Positions 46,495-58,571 of a DNA stretch of 64,000 nt are shown one piece after another. Each line of letters begins with the position of its first letter. Position 1 is the stretch's first letter. Where the stretch lies: contig CM040086.1 of assembly GCA_022496805.1 (NCBI GenBank), positions 5,396,501-5,460,500 on the forward strand, written 5' to 3'. The notes under the pieces are model-generated. The model saw nothing but the letters and a program-made list of their open reading frames with translations, searched no databases and was not told where the DNA came from. A program made the translations under genes and the position numbers. This stretch comes from Pohlia nutans. Lineage: Eukaryota > Streptophyta > Bryopsida > Bryales > Mniaceae.

Positions 46495-46600
46495 GCCTTG
46501 CGCCATTGTGGGGCGTGGAACTCATGACCTCCCCTATGCTCGCCCCTATGCCAGAGGAGAGTTCCCACAAGTTTCCAAGTCTAAGGGTCTATTCATAAAG
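46495..46600 (-). repeat. tRNA-derived SINE fragment (family 2)
   Basis: On the minus strand it reads GGGAACTCTCCTCT and then AGGTCATGAGTTCCACGCC, where GTCATGAGTTC occupies the place of a B box. The same order of motifs is found on the plus strand at 62810-62920. Confidence 0.5.
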
Positions 46601-47117
46601 GGACCAAGTGACTATTCATGAACAATAGTTGTTAGAAATTGATTATATTGGTATACTAACACACCATCGAAGTTTGAAAATTCCTCTTTTCTTTTTGGAT
46701 AACTCTACTGTGTCACAAAATTAGCTTTGCAATTAATTAATTCAAGGCACAAACATGATCTAAGGCATCATATTGGTGAAAATTACCTCTTATAAGTAAT
46801 TTATGAGAATAGAAAAAATCTATAATATATAGTTATGACAAAGAAACGAATTTGCACACACATATCCTTGAACATATCTCAGTGCAAATAGATAATTCAA
46901 ATAATATATATATGATTTATTATGAATAATGGAAAAAATGTCTCTTTAATAAATCAATATATTAAGTCACTACTAAATTGAGCCTCTAACAAAGCCAAAA
47001 ATGAGGAGCTTTTTCAATCCCTCTGCCTTTTAGAATATTAAATTTTGAATTTATAGTCTTTTGTAAAAATAAATAGCCTATCTATCATTTATATAGAACT
47101 GCACAAATGCCTTCATA
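46601..47117. other. 3' flank of the kinase locus
   Basis: AT-rich, no coding or repeat motif recognised; probably contains the 3' UTR of the kinase locus. Confidence 0.4.
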
Positions 47118-47449
47118 TCAATAGAGATAAGATTGATTATCATCCGTTAGATGTTGATTAGATTCCCTCTCCATATTTAACATCACCATAGTATCCCATT
47201 CTGCCCAACGCTCATCAGGGTTGTCTCTTTCAAGTATACTCACTATTTCACTGCTTTCTATCCAAAATTTATTACAGCTATTTCTTTCTAGCATATTCAC
47301 TACTTCACTCATTTTAGGCTTGGGTGATGGAGAGCGTTGCGTACATAATAAAGCCACCTGTTCATTCCAAATGATTCATTTGAGTATAACAGTGAAAAAG
47401 AAGTTCAACTCTCTAACAATTATATTGACATTTAACCTAACTATTTAAC

Positions 47450-47492
<43 letters not shown>

Positions 47493-49828
47493 CATATATG
47501 AATTAATAGCCTTCAATCATTAAACAAAACATATATAAAAAATAGAATGAATAAACACAAGACAAAAGTTAGAGCATTGCTTCATTCAAAAATTATAAAA
47601 AAGAGCTAATGGCAATTGCAAATTAGTTTTGTAGTGCATCATGCAACTTTCATCCTTATATAATACAGGAGGTTTATGTATTACTTTGCGTTCAAATACA
47701 ATAAACTACCTACCAACCATCATCAACAAAAACAAAATTATATGTTTAAACATGCAACTGTACAATTATATGCATCACTTTAAAAAAAACCATGCCCTTT
47801 ATACAAAGTGTTTAACAAATACAAGTTTAGACTTTTACCCACCTGAAGTAAGGCATCAATATCCATCATGCTGTATTCATTGAGATTAGGATCTACCATC
47901 AACTCCACTTTGTCCTCATTCACCAATTGTTTTACCTGAAATTGAAAAAACTTCAATAATGAACTTTAAACATTTACATCTCTATGAAGTTTTATAAAGT
48001 ACTAAATAAACTTTCATATATTATCTAGAAAATGCAACAAATATTTCAATTGCAGTTTGTATTAATCTAATCATTTGATGCTAACTTAAATTAAATTATA
48101 TAAATATTCACTAATAGCACTATTACAACATTCAAATATACAGCATATTGATTTGTATCTTCTTTGTGGGTTTTGGTTAGTCTTCTGTTTATACAACTAA
48201 AGTTTAAATACATGTAGTAATTACTTTATACAAAGTTGGATGACTCACCAAATCCAACAACATCATATCTTTGTTGTTGACAAGGTGAGATAAGCTTATA
48301 GCTCCCTGTCCAGTGATTAGCTGTAGCAATGTAATTCCATAACCATACACATCATTTTTCACTGAATTCTCTCCATTATACAAATACTCTGGCGCAATGT
48401 GGCCACTAGTCCCTTGAACCACTTGTGCCTCAAACTGATCTAAAAAAGTGTTTGGAAACTTGACCAAACCAAAATCTGCAACCAAAGGCTCAAATTCATC
48501 ATCCAGAAGAATGTTGTCAACTTTGACATCACGGTGAATGATCTTTGGGCTACATTCTTCATGCAAGTATGCTAGTCCTTTTGCTACTCCCAAAGCAATG
48601 CGTTTTCGCATTTTGAGGCTTAGGGCAGGCGATCCATAGTCAAGTTCTGCATACAAATTACGTGTAGGATCAAACTACAATAAAAATTAAAGCTTGAAAC
48701 TTGAGTGTGCAATGAAAGTATATTATTCCAATGCAATTATGGATCTCAGAAAAGAACATAATCTTTATATATATATTGTGTATATATATATATATATATA
48801 TATCTCTCTCTATATATATATATCTATATATATATATAAAGTCAAGAGTTGCTATAAATACAATTCTAAGATATTTTTCTTGAAATACACAATTCTAAGA
48901 AAAATAATGAACATTTAACTAAAAGATTATAACATTCTTGTATATCAAATCCTTCTCAAACCATCTATTTTAGAACATTCATCACTTGCATTTCTAAGTG
49001 TGTTCTTTTGCAGCAATACATACTTTTTAATTGCATAGATACACTTCCATTTGACATGTATGGATAAACAAGAAAACGCTCAGTTGGAGTTGAGCAAAAG
49101 CCATATAATCGTAATAAGTTTCGATGTGTTCGTACGTTGAATGATTGAACCTAACACACCTCACAACAAATTCCAAAATGTTAATTTAAAACTAAAACAC
49201 AACCTTTGATTTGATTTCTAAAACTACATACTCTTTATAATAATATAATAAACAACACAGTAGTAAATTCTAGTGTTAAATGAAGTAGTAAGCAACCATG
49301 CATCAATTTAGGATTGCATCATTTTATCAACTAAAGAGCTTTCAATAAATAGAATTAATTTGCCACTTAGAATTAATTAGCCATTTTGTATTTAGAACAT
49401 ATAACTATTGGTATCATGAACTAATTATAAGCTCAAAAGTCTTAAACTATATTTGGCTAAATGAAATTTACCTCTGCTTGAAATTGTTGCTCACAAAATG
49501 GATTGAGGTTTAAATTTCCGTGCTTAACAGCTAGTAGTGTTCCATCAGAAAGTTGGGCCTTAAAAACTTTGCCAAACCCACCGCTTCCTATTTCATATTT
49601 GAAAAATTCTGTTGCAATTTGCAACTCGTAAACAGAATAGTGCACCAATTGTATCGGATGTGTTTCCATCTCAATTGCAGCTTTAAGCTCTCCGACAATG
49701 GTGCACATATTTGGTCGATGTTTGCTTTGGGGTTCTACACATCGCATAGCCAACTCTGCCACCTTCCACATGACATCTAAATTGTATTGGCCATTTAGAC
49801 TTGGATCCACGATCTCCTCTATTTTATC
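47118..49828 (-). CDS. Tandem-kinase locus, part 3: SERK-like kinase domain
   Basis: Exons (minus): 49472-49828 (shared with kinase 2), 49024-49150, 48249-48646, 47843-47935, 47118-47357, all with GT-AG introns and matching phase. The domain begins after [18 protein letters not shown]. It has the glycine loop GSGGFGKVF, Lys in AVKH, Glu in FQAEV, then [20 protein letters not shown], the catalytic loop [15 protein letters not shown], metal-binding [15 protein letters not shown], and ends [20 protein letters not shown] near TGA 47118-47120. All catalytic residues are present. The order and motifs are those of SERK/NIK-type receptor-like kinases, but without leucine-rich repeats or a membrane segment. 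The first exon also carries the end of the preceding kinase, so this is a fusion. Confidence 0.85.
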
Positions 49829-52630
49829 CTCCATTTAACAAGTCCTCACATGGTACGTTCATGTAACAAGTAAAAGAATTGCGTTTGTGAGTATTGATAT
49901 AATTATTTAATGATACTATAAAAGAAATTGAAAGACGTAAACACAAACTTCAAAAAAAGAGGCCTTTTGAACAAACCGATTGAATCAATTGTAATCCACG
50001 TGGAGGTTGTGCACAAATTAGTTCGAGTAATACAATGCCAAATGCATAAACGTCACTCATATTTGTGAGATTGTTGGATATATAATACCTGCAGTATACA
50101 AAGATGCACTAAATTAAGTTACGAATTCCTACAATTGATTGGCAAAAATGAATAATACAATGTCATTGGTCTTTGGCATAAAAAAAATCAAATTTAAAAT
50201 GAAAAGTCTAAGCTAGTTCACATTATTGCTAATCGTCTACCAAAAATTGAGTTTTGGGGGATTAGATGAATTAGTAAAATCACTTACTCAGGGTCAAGAT
50301 AACTAATATTTTCATAATCAGTAATAGTATTCCAATATTTCGTAAGCTTGAACCAATTTGGAAGTCCAAAATTAGCCACTTTAGCTATCAAATTTCCATT
50401 GAGCAAAATTTTATTGCTCCTGAAATTCAAATGAAGTATCATTGGATTGCACTCCTCGTGTAGATACTCCAATCCTGATAAAAGAAGTTTCTAAAATTAA
50501 AAAATATCAAGATTCTAAAAACATATACAATTGATCAAAAGCCATTGCATAAAAATAAAACATGTCACTTTAATTAAAAAGGCTAAAAGATTAAACATGA
50601 GAGTAATCAAATAATTTTACAATTAAGTAATTTTCATACTTGCCTTTAGCAGAGTTGAGTGCAATATGCAACCGAGTTTTCCAATCCAAAAACAACTCTT
50701 TCTTTTCTTCACCTCCTACAAGTACCACATTCACTTGCAAATCATTCATTTATCTACTTAGTACAGTAAGACATCTTAATCAAAGATTTTTAGGTAAGAA
50801 CCAAGTTTCAAACTATACATTTGTTGTTACATTTGAAAAAGCCCAAACATGAAATAAATGGAAAAGAACTTAATTTACCATATAGATGTGCTTGCACTGA
50901 GCCCAATGGCATGTACTTGTACAACAAGATTAGTTCATCATCCTCGTTGCAATAGCCCACCAAAGACACAAGATTTTCATGATGGATCTTTTGAAATATC
51001 TCAACCTGAAAAGAAAAAATGATTTAAAATGAAAGTCGTATAGTATCTTAAAATTTGAAGAACTATTTATGATATCCATTAACAATTTTAAAATAACACT
51101 CGCATTGACCAAATATATAATACCTCATTTTATAAATTTTCTGAAACCTTGTATAATGTGAGCCATTATTTGTACATGTAATTTAAAATTAAGATTAAAT
51201 TTTTATAGAAATAAGTGTAAATTTTAATTTTTTTAAAAAACTTGATTTACTTCATAAATTAGTTACTTGATTGAAATCCATAACACGTTTTATTTTAAAT
51301 AGAAATTTTGAAAACAACCATGCATTGTAGGGAGGTATATAAAAACTTCAAGGCAAGAAGAAAGACTCTAAAAGAATACTTAAAAGAATGTGAATATATT
51401 CATTAATTAACATGAATACATTTTAAACAAATTCCTTGTAGATGACCGCATTGTTGAACGATCTATATTAATAAAATTTTGAGGAATTGCTTAGAAGAGT
51501 TTATTACATTGGTATTAGCCCCTAACCGTTGTGTGGTTAATATTTTGGACATTTTTTGTGTTGCTTTTATTTTTAAAGAGCTGTTGCTTTTGCATCTAGT
51601 GTTTGGTTTCAATAAAATTTTCCAAAAACGTGTGTACACTAGTCTAGTTTGTGTGTTAAAAATTTCAAACCAATCTAAGATGTAATGAATTTTGGGAAAT
51701 CATTTTAGTACACAGGTCTTAATTTTAGTTCACCAAAGTGCATTTTGATGGCTATGACTTTAGGGGCTTGTTACTCCTTCATCCAATGTCCATTTTGAAT
51801 TTTTAAAAATTGTTAGGTTAGATTTTCCTTGAAATTTAGTTGTTATGATTAAAAATTATGTCAATCCAAGCTATTCTGAATGTTTGGAAATCATTTTAGT
51901 GTTTAGGTCTATTTTCGGCACATTTTACTTTTTGAGTCTGATAAATCACTTTTTGGGTTTCTTTTTGATATTTCAAAGACATCAAAGATATATCATTCAA
52001 AAAACACTTGTACTAATGTGTTTTTATGATGATTTTGAATCACTTTATAATTTAAAGTGTTTTCATTTGAGTAGGTTTAGAAATCAAATTCACCTCTAAC
52101 GTGTTGCTAGAAAATTTCAGCATCCATTTTTGATATTAAAATATTATGTTCTTACAAGCTATGTGACCAAATGACTCCAAGGTTGATCCACATTGTTTAC
52201 AACATGAATACTGCAGGATTGTACGGTTGAGATTTTAATACCTCATTTACATTTAAACCTCACTTACATTTGAACACTTAAAAAGAAATGGAGTTTTAAG
52301 CCCAAAAAAGTTAGGGACGCTTAGGGGTTAGAATAAGATTAAATCAAATATGCAATACCTTCATAAATTCTTTAAGACTTTTTTTGAAATCTTTGATTGC
52401 AACCTTCACGGCTACCTCTTGTCCATTGGCCAACTTGCCATAATATATAACACCAAAGCGTCTTTTACCCAATATTTTTGCAAAATCATTGGTAATAGCC
52501 AAGACTTGTGCCAAATTGTATTTGACTTGTCCCAAATTGTAATTGGCTTGTTCCGATACAGGTGTCACTTGTTTTGTAAGACTTGAAATGATATACAACA
52601 CTTCTACTATATTAAAATTTCTATCCAATA
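49472..52630 (-). CDS. Tandem-kinase locus, part 2: pseudokinase domain
   Basis: Exons (minus): 52359-52630, 50879-51005, 50644-50715, 50288-50474, 49977-50088, then 49472-49828 shared with kinase 3. It resembles plant receptor-like kinases (YNLAQVLAITNDFAKILG, then YYGKLANGQEVAVKV, then IHHENLVSLVGYC, then YLDPEYYISNNLT and SDVYAFGIVLLELI). Key residues are lost: glycine loop GKRRFG, HRD changed to HLN in ILHLNFRSNKILL, DFG changed to NFG. Lys in AVKV remains. The exon at 50644 ends in a GC donor (AAAG|GCAAGT). The junction 49977/49828 is the weakest: no strong acceptor, and TAA lies just upstream in frame; [13 protein letters not shown] follows in phase. Confidence 0.8.
51519..52327. mobile_element. 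TTAA-family element with TTAG flanks, in kinase-locus intron
   Basis: It starts CCCCTAACCGTTGTG and ends GGGACGCTTAGGGG. Both flanks are TTAG (51515-51518 and 52328-52331), so the 4-bp duplication is kept but the target differs by one base from TTAA. It lies in the intron 51006-52358. Open frames inside have no recognisable domain. Confidence 0.7.
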
Positions 52631-52893
52631 CTTGAAAGCAAAAGAAATTCAAATATTAATCTAAACAATTTTTGGAAACGTATAAGATTACTTATCTCCA
52701 ATTACTTAAAGTTGCATTTCCTTCTTAACTAAATATCAATCCCAATTAATTCATTCTATTTGATCAGTTTATTATATGTTTACTAATGCTAAACAAAATT
52801 TCATTTATTCATCTTATTTCTAATCTCTTATTTTCAAGTCATCTCCTACAAAAGAATATATTCACAAGCAACATAATTATATGAAAAACTTAC

Positions 52894-54394
52894 ATGACAT
52901 TAGAAATAAACATTTGAGATGTCGTAATTCCCTACAAATTTCACCAAAACAAGGGCGTGTGCTTGCATCTGAACTCCAACATCTCACAATCAAACACCTC
53001 AGTCTTGGATGACATCGAGTGGGCAACTTAGGACGATCACCGTTCAATACTTTTAACTTCACTTTAGATAGGCTACGCTCTTCAAAATAAGGTGTTTCTC
53101 TTGTCAAGATCTCATAACAAACCATAGCAAAGTTGTATACATCACTATTGAAAGGATACTTTTCAACTATGGCATCAACATTTGAGATTTTAACTTGACT
53201 CTCATCGGTAGATAATTTAATCATTTCTGGAGCCATCCATCTTGGGAGAACCCTTGTTGGGAGTTTGATTGCTATATATCAAGCTTTCTTCTTTTGTTTT
53301 TGACAATCCAAAATCGGCCACTTTTGCCAACACATAATGCATCCTTGAACTTATCGTCTTCACATGTTTAATAAGAATATTCATTGATTTTAAATCTCGA
53401 TGGATAATCCTCATCTCGCGCAGATACTCCATGCCTCCTCCAATTTGAAGCATCATATCAATTGCTTCAAATATATCGAACAGATAACCGCGCTCCTTGT
53501 ATTCTTTCATCCTTCTTTGAATTAGAGTAAAAAGGTCTTCATCCATTAGCTCCATGATAATGGAACACTCCCGATCACCTTTTGCATAACCAAGCAAGGA
53601 AGTAATGTTTGGATGACATAAACGTTGTAAAATAGACACTTCATTTACAAAATCCGGAGAACCTCTAACATAAAAAGTCTTCTTAGCAACTTCAACTCCT
53701 AACCACAATGCTTTGTATACAGTAGTAAAGGCACCTTTTCCCAATTTCGTTATTTCTTTTAAAATTTCTTCATCTATTTGAAATGATTCCGGTAAACTAG
53801 TTTCAAAGGGCATTTGATCCATTGGTTGTTGCAGTCTTTCAAATAAAATAGTTGCTAGCTGGTACTCTCTAATAGTTGACTTTTTTGTTTGAAGCAATGT
53901 ACTCACGTCCTCCAACAAGACTTTCCTATCAATGGATGCCTTCTCCTTCACAATTTCAACTTCCGTTTCATAAATACTATCAACTCTGTAGAAAAGAAAC
54001 TATCGAAGGAAGGATTGCGTCAATACTTCCAAACTGAAACCCAATGATGAAATGTGTTCGGACACATTATTCAACAGCATGACAACTTGAATCCATGCAT
54101 CTTGGCAACAACTTCGAATGAAATCTTCTACAATAATAGCTAAATCATGTAGGAGCTTGAAAACTTTGAGGCAATTTGCAAAATCTTCTGGTGATGGAGA
54201 CCCTTTGTTGAATAGAATTAAGAATGATTGTGCACAATCCACAGCCACTCTTAGCTTATCAGCTAGATATTTGCATTGTTCATAGTGGAAGTATGGAGTT
54301 GAAATCCCACTTGGCACAACCCATTTGCGCTTGTCCAATTGCACTACCTCCATACATTTTTTGGTGAGTATCAAGAATTGCTCAGGTGTGTTAT
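52894..54394 (-). pseudogene. Tandem-kinase locus, part 1: N-terminal domain plus TKL-type kinase, with two breaks
   Basis: A single large exon between an AG acceptor (54395-54396) and a GTAAGT donor (52888-52893). The first 130 codons (KKCMEVVQLDKRKWVVPSG on) look helical; I do not recognise the fold, though plant MLKL-like kinases also have an N-terminal helical domain. The kinase has LGKGAFTTVYKA, Lys in VAKKTF, HPNITSLLGYAKGDRECSI, IIHRDLKSMNILI, VADFGLSK, WMAPEMI, CWSSDASTRPCF. Two breaks: TAG at 54000-54002 with the same frame open on both sides, and one extra base in a CCC run at 53244-53246 just before WMAPE. Its donor phase fits the exon at 52359-52630. Confidence 0.82.
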
Positions 54395-55589
54395 CTGCAT
54401 AAATATTCCAATCAAGACATCATTTTGTGCAACACATCAATCTTAATTCATAAAATCTTATAAAGCAGAAAATGTGAAAGCCTAGAGCAACAATGCTTTA
54501 TTAGAATTGAGGATGATTTGCATGCATGACTATGCAAGCCCTATTAAGGAGTGGTTCTCTATCATACATTTATATGTATTTCTAAAACCATTTATTATAC
54601 ATAGCAAAATTCATACATACTATCAAAAGAGAATACCTTCATTCCATGTGTGCAATGTATATGAATGCTTACAAAAGATTGTCACCTTAAATATGAATTG
54701 AGAGTTGTGGAATTCAATTGAAAACACAAAACACACTTCAAATTAACCTTTACAACACATGAAAAAATTGTTATTAAAATAACCACCCAAACTATAATGG
54801 CCAAGCCAATTGCTAACATACACAATGTCGTTTTTAATTGAACGCGCCATTCAATGTAAGAGTAAGAGGTGTACCATGAACAATAACTTTTGATTTGAAC
54901 AACCTAGACAATGACATCTTGGAAGTGCCAAATCCTCACCGACAGCTCCAACTAGCATTCACATATCATTTCAACGATGATGTGAACATTCAACACATCA
55001 CTTGGATTGTACATGTTCAATTATCATCCCTTCCACCAAGCTAGGAAATGCCATTTCAACGTTGATTTGAGTCCATATGTGCTTGATTGAACTGCACATG
55101 CACCCAAGACAAACACTCATTAAGCAACTCCTTGAGCTCTTCACAAAGATCATAAACATGGATTGATTTTCCGACAAGAGGTTGAATTGTCAAGTGACAC
55201 ATTGACACCACTATTTTTGAATCGGTTGAATTTACAAAGACCTAGAATCAAGAATCCTCACACATGAAAATCTTCATTTTTATCTACATTCTCACCTAGA
55301 CAAAAACATACAGAAAAAACAACCACAACATGTTCAACTTTGGAACAAACACGAACTATACGGTCCATAATTGATTTAATCTTTTGTTCTTTCCCTCCTA
55401 GTGTCAATATTTCTAGTGATTCCCACAACCTCCAACCTACAATGTACTAAGTAGCGATCAACACTATTTGACATTGCTATTTGTCAACAGTTTCTAGCAT
55501 CCAAAGTTGTCATCCATAGTTTTCATAAATGAATAACAAACGGACAAATGGATGTCAAGTCCATCACAGATGTCACATAGTGTTTTATG
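54395..55589. other. Likely intron or 5' flank of the kinase locus
   Basis: The exon at 52894-54394 starts at a splice acceptor, so at least one exon lies upstream. I could not identify it in this AT-rich stretch. Confidence 0.4.
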
Positions 55590-56070
55590 TCTCTAAAAAT
55601 ATTTTTAGAATATTCTAAATATACATGAAACACTAAAAAAAATTCCTACATATCCAATTGAGTTATCCATAAATTCCATCAAGTTTTGAAGAAGATACCA
55701 TGAATTTTGCTTTATTATACTCTTATCTCTTCACTCCAAATAATTAAAAGGTGTGGAAGATCTTGGTGGTTTATCATTATTAGGTGTGTAAGAGCTTGGT
55801 GGTCTTTAAAAGTTTTCAAAAGTTTTTTAGCTCCTTTCTTGGTGCTAAGAAACTTTTGAAAACTTTTGAAGACCACCAAGCTCTTACACACCTAATAATG
55901 ATAGACCACCAAAATCTTCCACACCTTTTAACTATTTAGAGTGAACAAATAAGAGTATAATAAAGAAAAATTCTTTGTTGATTCTTCAAATCCCACGTGA
56001 CTTTTCGGATAACTCCAATACTCTTATAAAATTCTAAAATATTCTATGCATAAAATATTTAGAATCTTTC
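55590..56070. repeat. Long imperfect foldback
   Basis: The core arms TTTATTATACTCTTAT (about 55710) and ATAAGAGTATAATAAAG (about 55950) pair over about 120 bases each side (AGACCACCAAGCTCTTACAC is at 55870-55889 and inverted at 55786-55804), with a short loop at about 55829-55845. Weaker pairing extends outwards through GAGTTATCC/GGATAACTC and AATATTCTAAA/TTTAGAATC. Confidence 0.75.
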
Positions 56071-56239
56071 AAACACATTTCTAAGGTTTAGTCATATGGG
56101 ACATGTCACATAACAAAGTGACCTGAATTTACCTATGTCCATCATTTTAGAGAACCCTGTTAGCATCGGTTTTCACCATGAAATCATCTATGCCAAACTT
56201 GAGAAATCAATAATGTACAGGCATATTAAGGGCATGCCT

Positions 56240-56580
56240 TAGAGAATCAGTGCATCATGGCATGAGCCAAAGTACCCAACAGCCCACTCAAGCTTCGTCC
56301 ACTCATCAATTCCTTCACCAAGTCTTGAAGCATACTCACCACTATGTGGGCAACTTTCGATAAAGCAATTGGATGAAGAGCAGCCGCAGATGATCAATGA
56401 CTTCAATATACTTTTCCCCAAACTCGAAGAACTGCTCTCAACTGAATTGTCCCTATAGCACAGGATTCGTTGGAATTGAACGAAAGGACCGACCAGGAAA
56501 AGGATTCACATCAAAAACAAGGAGTAGATCGAAGAGTAGAAAGAGGAGTAGATCAAGGGTTTGAATTGTCGGCACCCGTT
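56240..56580 (-). repeat. Duplicated segment, copy 1 (candidate 5' exon of the kinase locus)
   Basis: CAAGTCTTGAAGCATACTCACC and, further right, AGAAAGAGGAGTAGATCAAGGGTTTG recur in the same order at 59590-59830. On the minus strand a frame reads EFGEKYIEVIDHLRLL before TAG, comparable to LREKYSHVSTSLIF in copy 2. It might be a first exon and 5' leader, but I found no clear start codon. Confidence 0.45.
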
Positions 56581-57312
56581 GACTCAGCAGAGAACGAATA
56601 TGACATTGTGGGGTGTCAGAGTACGAGCTTTTGAGGCAAGACTCTGCGACGTGGTTCCTACATGTTGGTGTCCTACAGCCACAACAGAGAGTTTTTTTTT
56701 CCTAGCAAATTGAAATTGCAAGGTTTTGCCACCGCCCTTCAAGGAGACATGGAAGGGGCAGTACTCCCACTGAATGAGTTATGATTAACTGGCATTCAAC
56801 ACACCCATAATGTAAACACTGTTGCTACAGAGCAACACATTCATTGTATGCCAGCTTCAGCATTTTGCGCCACTCCTACATCTCCTAGGCCTACAACCAA
56901 GAGATTAACACACATTTTGATCAGGATTCCAATCACAGACAATTGTGAATTCAATACCATGTACCAAACTTGACTCTATTGCAAAGTCTTATAGTTTTCA
57001 ATAGATTGCCCTCACCACAAGTGGGGATCCTGGCTATGCCAAATTGCCAATTGCTCAACCATTCTACTAAGTGCATATACACTGAGTATGGCTGCAACCA
57101 ACCTGGCTTCAGCAAGTGGAAAATAGCAAATTATACAATCTCCCAAAGAGCTCCACTAAGTACAAATATCTTTTTTCTAATTGGGAATGATTCATGGTCA
57201 TAGGGGTTTGTCTGATGATTGGAGCTAGAGCTAATTGTTGTCCTTTGAATGTTCTCTGTTATTTATTGTCCAAGTTTAGATCTCTTAAAACAGGAACATC
57301 CACTACACCATG
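56581..57312. other. Intergenic, nothing recognised
   Basis: No supported gene or repeat. The open frame at 56970-57203 has no recognisable domain. Confidence 0.3.
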
Positions 57313-57909
57313 TTAGGGCCGCTTCACACTATGGCCCAAGGTCAAGAGTCCGTCAAATTCCATCAATCAAATTGCAAATGGATGGGTTACTTGCAATTCG
57401 ATTGGTAGAATTCGGTGGACTCTTGACCTTCAGCCACACAAGGCACCTCGGGGTTATTCCCAGGGAAAAGGGGTTGTTTTCCTTGTAAGAAAGCATTGAT
57501 TTTACATTTTACAGGAACAGTTTCGAAGTGAGAAAATTTGGAAGGTCCCTGCTGCATTTTACATTTTTCTGAGAATATAATTTTATTATTATTATTATTA
57601 TTATTATATTATTATTCATCAAATAAAAATTTAATATATATGCATTAAAATATTTTAAAATATCCAAATTTTATAAATTATTCCATAAAGGAACCATTTT
57701 CTGAAAAGCTGAGGGATAAAAGTTGAAAACCCAAGTGGTGGAGGAGTTGTATATGCAGACAAACGATTACAGTGTGTTGAAAAATGATATGCGACAACTA
57801 AAATGGTGGGAAAATGCAAGCTATCCTATGAGAGGAGAGATTTTCCCTATGCAAGAGGAAAAAAAAGGATAGTATCCCTTCTACAAATGGGAAGTCCCTC
57901 ATTTAGAGA

Positions 57910-58085
57910 GTTCCACAGGGAGATAAATACAAGATTCCCATATGGGAAACGCGGAAAAGTTCCCTACAATTGTAATTTTCCCAGATCTAAAATACACTAT
58001 AATCATTCCAAGAAAGTTACAATTGTAGGAATTTTGTCCCACTTCCCATATGAAATCCCATGTAGAAATGTCTTTATTTCTCACA
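57910..58085. repeat. Foldback, TTCCCATATGGGAA family
   Basis: GATTCCCATATGGGAA, TACAATTGTAATTTTCCCAG and TTGTCCCACTTCCCATATGA occur in the same order at 21350-21470, and the right half at 28318-28390. Confidence 0.7.
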
Positions 58086-58093
58086 AGAAGTTT

Positions 58094-58344
58094 AAAGTGG
58101 ATTCCCTGTGACGTTTTCCCTACATACACAAGGAATTTGCAAAGAGTTCACAAGAAAGAACAAAGACACATAGGGAAAACTGACACACACGGGGAAAACT
58201 CAGACACATGTAACACTCAATTTTCCCTGTGTGTCTCAATATTCCCTGTGTGTCTTTGTTCTTTCCTGTGGGCTCTTTACAAATTCCCTGTGTGAATTTC
58301 ATTACACAAGGAATACACACGGAAACACATAGGGAATCCACTTT
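58094..58344. repeat. Foldback of TTCCCTGTGTG units
   Basis: AAAGTGGATTCCCTGTG at the left pairs with AGGGAATCCACTTT at the right. GGAATTTGCAAAGAG, GAACAAAGACACA and similar stretches pair internally. Arms are about 115 bp. The open frames at 57899-58423 arise from it. Confidence 0.75.
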
Positions 58345-58346
58345 AA

Positions 58347-58571
58347 CCCCTAAACGTCCCATGGGGATAGTTTATACGCTGTCGTATAATTGGGATTTGC
58401 TACTGACAAGAAACTCTAAATGAAGATCTCAGTAGCTCATTAGAACCACATCGATTTAAATTTCAACTTCTTTTTTGAACTCAAACTCATTGAAGGTGTG
58501 AATTCATTTCAAATACAACCAAAATACGGCGTATTCTACTGGCCGCAAAGGCACGTTCAGACCTTTAGGGG
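58347..58571. mobile_element. TTAA MITE nested in the enlarged Tourist element
   Basis: TTAA at 58343-58346 and 58572-58575. It starts CCCCTAAACGTCCC and ends GTTCAGACCTTTAGGGG. 225 bp, non-coding. Confidence 0.85.

Noticed and set aside
47452..47495. TA-rich run as a functional element; similarly 48767-48840 and 23129-23158
   Set aside because: Simple dinucleotide microsatellites within AT-rich intron or spacer.
53988..54003. A short intron removing the TAG in kinase 1 (GTTTCTTTTCTACAG looks like intron ends)
   Set aside because: It would be only about 15 bases, too short for splicing. The frame is the same on both sides of the TAG, so a nonsense change is simpler.
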